Assembly: GCA_963739985.1 (NCBI GenBank)
Contig: CAVUCE010000021.1
Coordinates: 1 to 64,000, forward strand
Length of the DNA stretch: 64,000 bases
Direction of reading: 5' to 3'
From: CAVUCE01 sp963739985
GTDB lineage: Bacteria; Bacteroidota; Ignavibacteria; Ignavibacteriales; Ignavibacteriaceae
Of the stretch, positions 58,826 through 64,000 are shown piece after piece (the stretch's first letter is position 1; each line of letters begins with the position of its first letter). Position numbers and translations under genes: made by a program. The notes under the pieces are model-generated. The model was not told the DNA's origin. It saw only the letters and a program-made list of their open reading frames with translations, and searched no databases.

Positions 58826-59569
58826 ATGGATAATATAAAAGGAAAAGTAATTGTAATTACCGGGGCGAGCAGCGGACTTGGAGAAGCATCGGCACGTTAT
58901 CTTTCTGAGCAAGGCGCATCGGTTGTAATTGGTGCCAGGCGTACAGAAAAAATCAAATCAATAGCAGAAGAAATCACTAACAGCGGTGGAAAAGCAATTG
59001 CAGTTACTACTGATGTTACAAAATATGATCAGGTAAAAAAATTAGTTGATACTGCGATTGAGAAATTTAATCGCATCGATGTTATCATTAACAACGCAGG
59101 ACTTATGCAGCAGTCGCCGCTTGAAAGTCTCAAAATCGATGAATGGAATAATATGATTGATATCAATATTAAGGGAGTGTTATTCGGTATTGCAGCGGCA
59201 TTACCATACATGAAGAAACAGAAATCAGGTCATATAATCAACGTATCATCTGTAGCTGGGCACACAGTAAGAGCAGGTGGTGCTATCTATTCTGCAACAA
59301 AACATGCTGTACGAATAATTTCCGAAGGGCTTCGGCAAGAAGTAAAGCCTTATGATTTGCGTACTACTATTATTTCTCCTGGTGCTGTCGAAACTGAGCT
59401 GCCGAATCATATTTCGCACAAAGCTTCTGCCGAAGGAATTCAAGGTTTTTATAAAGAATATGCTATTCCTGCCGATTCATTTGCAAGGGCTGTAGCTTTC
59501 GCAATTAGTCAGCCGGAAGATATGGATGTTAATGAAATATTATATCGTCCGACTGCTCAGCAGTTGTAA
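58826..59569 (+). CDS. SDR family oxidoreductase
   Basis: 247 residues. Classical SDR: VITGASSGLGEASARYL (TGxxxGxG), NNAG at about 90, a catalytic Ser in INVSSVAGH, and YSATKHAV (YxxxK) near residue 154. It belongs to the short 'SDR family NAD(P)-dependent' type of about 245 residues. 50 bases after the aldo/keto reductase on the same strand; AAAAGGA precedes the ATG. Confidence 0.93.
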   Translation: MDNIKGKVIVITGASSGLGEASARYLSEQGASVVIGARRTEKIKSIAEEITNSGGKAIAVTTDVTKYDQVKKLVDTAIEKFNRIDVIINNAGLMQQSPLESLKIDEWNNMIDINIKGVLFGIAAALPYMKKQKSGHIINVSSVAGHTVRAGGAIYSATKHAVRIISEGLRQEVKPYDLRTTIISPGAVETELPNHISHKASAEGIQGFYKEYAIPADSFARAVAFAISQPEDMDVNEILYRPTAQQL

Positions 59570-59633
59570 ATTTTCAGAAATAGAAGTTTTATTGATAGAA
59601 CTAAAGAGTATAAAAAAAGAGAGTAATTGTGTT

Positions 59634-60029
59634 ATGGAAATTTTAAAAAATGGTTCTCAGGCATCCGTTAATGTACCCGATGATTGGTTCACCGGATTTG
59701 TGAGAATCGATCCGTTATTTGCGAAAAAAGATGCAACAAAGGCAGCCGGTGCACTAGTAACTTTTGAAGCCGGAGCCAGAACAGCGTGGCATACTCATCC
59801 GGCGGGACAAACCTTAATTATAGAATCCGGATTAGGCTGGGTTCAAAAAGAAGGCGGACCAATTAAAGAAGTACGTCCCGGTGATGTAGTTTGGTTTGAA
59901 CCTGAAGAAAAACACTGGCATGGAGCTTCACCAAACAAAGCTATGAGCCATATTGCAATCCATGAAGAAAAAGACGGGAAAGTAGTAGAATGGATGGAAA
60001 AAGTTACTGACGAACAATACTCAAAATAA
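59634..60029 (+). CDS. Cupin-domain protein
   Basis: 131 residues from the ATG at 59634 (MEILKNGSQASVNVPDDWFTG); the longer frame that starts at 59526 runs through the end of the preceding SDR gene and has no conservation. Cupin metal ligands are in AWHTHPAGQTL and EKHWHGASP. It resembles the single-domain cupins annotated as (R)-mandelonitrile lyase-like or quercetin-dioxygenase-like, which often sit in AKR/SDR redox clusters like this one. The reaction is not determined by sequence. Confidence 0.88.
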   Translation: MEILKNGSQASVNVPDDWFTGFVRIDPLFAKKDATKAAGALVTFEAGARTAWHTHPAGQTLIIESGLGWVQKEGGPIKEVRPGDVVWFEPEEKHWHGASPNKAMSHIAIHEEKDGKVVEWMEKVTDEQYSK

Positions 60030-60067
60030 AAAATTAAATATTTCATCTAAAGAGGTAATAGAATATA

Positions 60068-60820
60068 ATGGCGAGAATATTTATTACAGGATCAGCAGAC
60101 GGACTTGGAGAACTATCTGCAAAATCATTAGTGGAAATGGGACATGAAGTTGTACTGCATGCGCGCAATAAAGGGCGAGGAAATGATGCGCTGAAAAAAG
60201 TGCCTGGAGCGGAGAATGTATTGATTGGAGATTTTTCCCCTAAGGGATGCACTAGCACAAGCGTAGAAGATACAATTAAACTTGCCGAAAAAGTAAACGC
60301 ACTGGGCTCCTTCGATGCAGTGATTCATAATGCGGGGGTTTATCGTGCTTCGGCAAAAGAAATTTTTAACGTAAATACATTAGCTCCTTATATTCTCACA
60401 TGCCTCATTCAAAAACCGAAGCGGTTAATCTACCTAACTTCCGGAATGCATTTATACGGTCATTCAAAATTGGAAAGTTTAAAAAACGATATTAGTCACA
60501 TAACCTATTCTGACTCAAAGCTGCATGTGGTGATGCTTTCCAAGGCGGCAGCACGTAGATGGCCGGAAGTTTTTTCCAACGCGGTTAATCCCGGCTGGGT
60601 TCCCACGAAAATGGGCGGCAGCGGCGCGCCGGATGATCTGCAAAAAGGATACGAGACACAGGTGTGGCTTTCGGTAAGTAATGAAGAAAAAGCAAAAGTC
60701 TCTGGTAAGTATTTTTATCATCAAAAGGAAAGACAATGTAATCCGGAAGCTAATGAAGTAATTCTGCAGGATAAATTCTTAGAAACATGTGAAGAGATGA
60801 CAGGGATTCCATTTCCTTAA
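60068..60820 (+). CDS. SDR family oxidoreductase (second copy in cluster)
   Basis: 250 residues. FITGSADGLGELSAKSL gives the dinucleotide site, IHNAGVYRAS the NAG motif, and YSDSKLHVVML the YxxxK catalytic pair. Unlike the first SDR it carries a long C-terminal segment with FSNAVNPGWVPTKMGGSGAP, typical of the divergent protochlorophyllide-reductase-like SDRs. AGAGG precedes the ATG. It is 38 bases after the cupin gene. Confidence 0.92.
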   Translation: MARIFITGSADGLGELSAKSLVEMGHEVVLHARNKGRGNDALKKVPGAENVLIGDFSPKGCTSTSVEDTIKLAEKVNALGSFDAVIHNAGVYRASAKEIFNVNTLAPYILTCLIQKPKRLIYLTSGMHLYGHSKLESLKNDISHITYSDSKLHVVMLSKAAARRWPEVFSNAVNPGWVPTKMGGSGAPDDLQKGYETQVWLSVSNEEKAKVSGKYFYHQKERQCNPEANEVILQDKFLETCEEMTGIPFP

Positions 60821-60880
60821 ACAGATTTCGTGATGGTTTAATAAATTTTAAAGATTAAATAATATTGTATAGATTACAAT

Positions 60881-61021
60881 ATGAAACATTTTAAAACAAT
60901 AAGTGAATTGCACAAAGCGCAGGGATATATACTCCCTGAAAATTCGACTTACTTTTCAAGGTTGTTTAAGAAAGAAGTTGGCGTAAGCCCCAAGGAATAT
61001 AAAAATCATTTAATGAATTGA
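60881..61021 (+). pseudogene. Internally deleted AraC-family regulator
   Basis: A 46-codon frame reads MKHFKTISELHKAQGYILPE, then NSTYFSRLFKKEVGVSPKEY and a short tail. The first part is the conserved N-terminus of Bacteroidota AraC proteins (KTISELHKxxGxxxPEN). The second is the last helix-turn-helix of the AraC domain (YFSRLFKKEVGVSPKEY). About 240 residues of sensor domain and first HTH are missing between them, with the frame kept. It lies just after the AKR/SDR/cupin/SDR cluster and was probably its regulator. Confidence 0.75.
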
Positions 61022-61084
61022 AAAGGCTAATATTATTTTGATGCATTGCGAAATGTTTTATGAAAATGTTTTAGTGAATTAATA

Positions 61085-61792
61085 ATGTTTGTTGAAGCTT
61101 TAAAAATCTTAAATCTGGATAAGATCAGTAATCTAAGTCTCATCGGAGTAACAGAAAACGAATATGCTTTTGATATTAAAATCATTGGCAATTCTGTTTG
61201 GTTAAAATCCCAAAGTGATGAAATCTGGAACTACATAAACTCACAAGATAAGTCTGAATTAAATGAGATTATTAATAATCTAAACGAAACAGATAAATAC
61301 TTCGCCGCGATTGATAAATGGATAATTCCATTTCTTTGTAAAGAAAGAAATATTGATTGGGAATTCAAAGTTTATCAGCTCCATCTTCCCGATAACGTAA
61401 GTGTAAAAGATAACAATTTAAATATTATAAGATTAAATCCTTCTCACGCCGGAGTGATTTTGGAAACCTCTAAATACAAGGATATTCTAACACTCGAATA
61501 TCTAAATGATAGAATTTCGAAATCATTTAGTGCCGGAATTTTATTTAATGATGAATTAGCTGGATGGGGTATTACTCACGATGACGGAGCAATCGGTGCG
61601 CTTAATGTAATTGAAAAATTTCGGGGAAAAGGTTATGGAAAAGAAATTGTTACTTCTCTAATTAATGAAAATAGGAAAGCAGGAAAAATTCCATTTGCTC
61701 AAGTTGAAAAAACAAATTTACCGGCGTTAAAATTATTCAGCAAATTAGGTTTTGTAATTGATAAAGAAGAATCCTGGTTGAAGTTGGTTTAA
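61085..61792 (+). CDS. GNAT family N-acetyltransferase
   Basis: 235 residues. The C-terminal half has the GNAT core: AGWGITHDDGAIGALNVIEKF, the acetyl-CoA loop FRGKGYGKEIVTSL (R/QxxGxG/A), and VEKTNLPALKLFSKLGFVI. The N-terminal 110 residues are not recognised and may be a degenerate GNAT half. Substrate unknown. The ATG at 61085 has no strong Shine-Dalgarno. Confidence 0.82.
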   Translation: MFVEALKILNLDKISNLSLIGVTENEYAFDIKIIGNSVWLKSQSDEIWNYINSQDKSELNEIINNLNETDKYFAAIDKWIIPFLCKERNIDWEFKVYQLHLPDNVSVKDNNLNIIRLNPSHAGVILETSKYKDILTLEYLNDRISKSFSAGILFNDELAGWGITHDDGAIGALNVIEKFRGKGYGKEIVTSLINENRKAGKIPFAQVEKTNLPALKLFSKLGFVIDKEESWLKLV

Positions 61793-61843
61793 GTAAACTA
61801 TTAGAGATATGACTTAAAAAATATTCTCTTACCTATCAATGTC

Positions 61844-61876
61844 ATTCCGGTTTTATCGTTAGATAAAGACCGGAAT
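61844..61876. terminator. Hairpin between convergent genes
   Basis: ATTCCGGTTTTATC pairs with GATAAAGACCGGAAT with one bulged base. It lies between the ends of the GNAT gene and hemL, so it could terminate both. There is no long T run. It may instead be a remnant of the GTCATTCC-type intergenic repeat. Confidence 0.45.
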
Positions 61877-61903
61877 AACGAGCAATATTTACCCTTTCTA
61901 TTT

Positions 61904-63193
61904 TTAGATAACAGCTTTTAATGCTTCATAATTAGCAGCAATTGTTTTATCTAAATCTTCTTTAGAATGCGCTGTTGAAACGAAGGCAGCCTCAAACTGT
62001 GCCGGCGCCAAATAAATACCGCGATTAAGCATTTCCATAAAATATTTGCCGTAAGCAGCAGTATCGGATTTAACTGCTGATTTGAAATCGTTAACAGGTT
62101 CTTCAACAAAGAATAGTGTCATCATAGAACCTACGCGATTGGAAGCAAAATTTTTACCGAGTGATTTTAAGTTTTCTTTTATTCCGTTTTCAAGATAAGC
62201 CGATTTTTCTTCTAACTCAGTGTACACTTTCGGATTATTTTTAATTTCACTCAAAGCAGCAAAACCGGCAGCCATTGCAAGTGGATTTCCGCTTAACGTT
62301 CCTGCTTGATAAATCGGACCGCTGGGAGCAACCATTTCCATAATTTCTTTTTTACCGCCGAAAGCTCCAACCGGTAGCCCACCGCCAATAATTTTACCGA
62401 ATGTTGTTAAATCCGGTTTGATTCCAAAAATTTCCTGTGCACCGCCGCGTGCAACTCTAAATCCGGTCATAACTTCATCAAAGATCAAAACTATATTCTC
62501 TTCATCGCAAATAGATCTTAACTCCTTCATGAAATCATCGTTTGCTTTTACAACACCCATATTACCGGCAATTGGTTCAATGATAACTGCGGCAATTTCA
62601 TTTTTGTTTTTTGAAACTAATTCTTTTATTGAGTTAATATCATTATAATCTGCAACCAGAGTATCGGCTGCATTTCCCTTCGTAACTCCGGGACTTGTTG
62701 GAACACCAAGTGTTAAAGCACCTGATCCGGCTTTTATTAAAAAATAATCCGCATGTCCGTGATAACAACCTTCAAACTTTATAAATTTTTCTTTGCCGGT
62801 ATAGCCTCTGGCAGCTCTAACAGCGCTCATTGTAGCTTCGGTTCCGCTGTTTACCATTCTAACCATTTCAATAGACGGAACAATTTCGGAAATTAAATTA
62901 GCCATCTTCACTTCTAATTCAGTCGGAGCGCCAAAACTGGTTCCATTTTCAATTGCTTTTAGCAACGCCTCCTTTATGAATGAAGGATTATGTCCGAAAA
63001 GGTGCGGTCCCCAGCTTCCGATATATTCAATAAATTCATTGCCGTCAACATCGTATATCTTTGATCCGATTCCTTTTTCAATAAATATCGGGTTACCGCC
63101 CACAGATTTAAATGCTCTAACTGGGGAATTAACTCCTCCGGGAATAATTTTTTGTGCTTCTTCAAATAATTTTGTGCTTTTCGATATATTCAT
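61904..63193 (-). CDS. hemL: Glutamate-1-semialdehyde 2,1-aminomutase
   Basis: 429 residues, the normal length for HemL. Characteristic segments: IPGGVNSPVRAFKSVGG, YIGSWGPHLFGHNP, MVNSGTEATMSAVRAARG, KFEGCYHGHADYF, LIFDEVMTGFRVA, the PLP-lysine region FGKIIGGGLPVGAFGG (Lys near 265), and YQAGTLSGNPLAM. It converts glutamate-1-semialdehyde to 5-aminolevulinate for haem or cobalamin synthesis by the C5 pathway; the product feeds the cofactor used by the MetH at 40.4 kb. Confidence 0.97.
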   Translation of the reverse strand: MNISKSTKLFEEAQKIIPGGVNSPVRAFKSVGGNPIFIEKGIGSKIYDVDGNEFIEYIGSWGPHLFGHNPSFIKEALLKAIENGTSFGAPTELEVKMANLISEIVPSIEMVRMVNSGTEATMSAVRAARGYTGKEKFIKFEGCYHGHADYFLIKAGSGALTLGVPTSPGVTKGNAADTLVADYNDINSIKELVSKNKNEIAAVIIEPIAGNMGVVKANDDFMKELRSICDEENIVLIFDEVMTGFRVARGGAQEIFGIKPDLTTFGKIIGGGLPVGAFGGKKEIMEMVAPSGPIYQAGTLSGNPLAMAAGFAALSEIKNNPKVYTELEEKSAYLENGIKENLKSLGKNFASNRVGSMMTLFFVEEPVNDFKSAVKSDTAAYGKYFMEMLNRGIYLAPAQFEAAFVSTAHSKEDLDKTIAANYEALKAVI

Positions 63194-63475
63194 TTTTTAT
63201 CCGGTTGTTATAAAAATTATTAGATTTTCTAAATTTAAAATCTTTTAAATAACTAGTTTTTAAACTTAAGAATATATGAGCCCTTATGAAAAATAATTTT
63301 TTAATACAGTATAAATATTTAATCATCATTTGATTTAATTAAAATAACTTGTTATTATAATAAAAGATCACGATGCTTCAATTCCCCGAAAACAAAAATA
63401 TTATAAACTTATTTAAGCCATAATTTTCACTCTCTACGCTTTGCTAATTAGAAAACATTTCTACCGGAGAAATAA

Positions 63476-64000
63476 ATGAAAAACAAAATCCTTTTATTCT
63501 CAATTGCGGGGATATTGCTTTTGCTGATTTTATATGTTTTAAATTCAAATTTTTCTAACTCAAATTATGATCAGCTTAAAGAAAAATTAAGCAAAAAGAA
63601 AGAACTTACCGTAATCATCAGAAACTCTCCTTCGGTTTATTATCAGGGAGTTGACGGTCCTACAGGATTTGAGTATGATCTTGTAAAAGCTTTAGCCGAT
63701 TCATTAGGAGTTAAGCTTAATCTCAAAGTTTGCTATACTGTTAGTGATGTTTTGAAAGCAATCAACAAGGGTGAAGGAGACTTAGCATCTGCGGCAATAA
63801 CAATTACCAAAGAAAGACAAAAGGAATTTCTGTATAGCAATCCCTATCAATCTGTTCAACAATTAGTGATTTATAAGAGAGGAAATGATTATCCAAATGA
63901 TTTGGTTGACTTAAGTAATTTTCAAATTCTTGTAAGTAAAGGCAGCAGTTACGATGAAAGATTAAAAGCATTGAAGAAAAAAGTTCCGGGTTTAACCTGG
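63476..64000 (+). CDS. MltF-like protein: solute-binding domain of a lytic transglycosylase (3' end beyond window)
   Basis: Open from the ATG at 63476 (CCGGAGA upstream) to the window end, 175 residues. An N-terminal membrane helix (IAGILLLLILYVLNS) is followed by a SBP_bac_3 domain: LTVIIRNSPSVYYQG, GPTGFEYDLVKALADSLGV, DLASAAITITKERQKEFLYS. This order and the RNSPxxYY phrase are typical of MltF (membrane-bound lytic murein transglycosylase F). The SLT domain that would prove it lies beyond the window, so a plain transporter-type binding protein remains possible. Confidence 0.75.
   Translation, partial: MKNKILLFSIAGILLLLILYVLNSNFSNSNYDQLKEKLSKKKELTVIIRNSPSVYYQGVDGPTGFEYDLVKALADSLGVKLNLKVCYTVSDVLKAINKGEGDLASAAITITKERQKEFLYSNPYQSVQQLVIYKRGNDYPNDLVDLSNFQILVSKGSSYDERLKALKKKVPGLTW

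Overview
The window looks like a chromosomal segment of an AT-rich, Gram-negative member of the Bacteroidota/Ignavibacteriota side of the tree, most likely an Ignavibacteria-type organism. The reasons are: a T9SS-type C-terminal sorting domain with the 'YPNPFNPTT' signature (47.9-49.0 kb), many two-component-regulator propeller proteins, a tricorn-type S41 protease, Bacteroidetes-like -7 boxes (TAnnTTTG), DUF6090 proteins, and intergenic repeats typical of these genomes. The taxonomic placement is inference; there is no rRNA gene in the window.

Region 1 (1-36.9 kb, every gene on the minus strand) is a signalling island. It encodes eight RsbU/SpoIIE-type PP2C serine phosphatases. Five are membrane proteins with a periplasmic propeller (1-3227, 5493-8722, 10116-13961, 25683-29411, 30565-34262). 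One has a 7TM-DISM-like sensor (3330-5358). Two are soluble: a 1367-residue protein with five tandem sensor repeats (14129-18232) and a short RsbU-like protein (34310-35915). The island ends with one RsbW-like ATPase/kinase and one STAS (RsbV-like) protein. The simplest model is a partner-switching network in which many phosphatases could act on one or a few STAS antagonists. In the middle (18283-25432) lies a tightly packed array of nine paralogous DUF6090 single-pass membrane proteins. They share a nearly invariant N-terminus and have divergent C-terminal domains; their function is unknown. This array and its phosphatase neighbours are the best candidate here for an undescribed system.

The island also holds one intact RAYT-like (IS200/IS605-type Y1) transposase and one decayed copy. 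Each is flanked by direct repeats built from short palindromes.

Region 2 (37-64 kb) is ordinary housekeeping and accessory content: quinone oxidoreductase, Nudix hydrolase, a very acidic small protein, hldD, metH, an M23 peptidase, a YncE/phosphoesterase lipoprotein, a T9SS-exported polysaccharide deacetylase, a tricorn-like protease, an ABC-2 exporter, a VapBC-type toxin-antitoxin pair, a 5'-nucleotidase, an AKR/SDR/cupin/SDR redox cluster ending in an internally deleted AraC gene, a GNAT acetyltransferase, hemL, and the start of an mltF-like gene.

A caution about data quality. Six otherwise well-conserved genes carry single-base indels, nearly all of them one-base insertions that double a neighbouring base, and paralogues show how to restore the frame. 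This pattern suggests residual sequencing error more than gene death. The affected genes are annotated as single disrupted genes with the break positions given.
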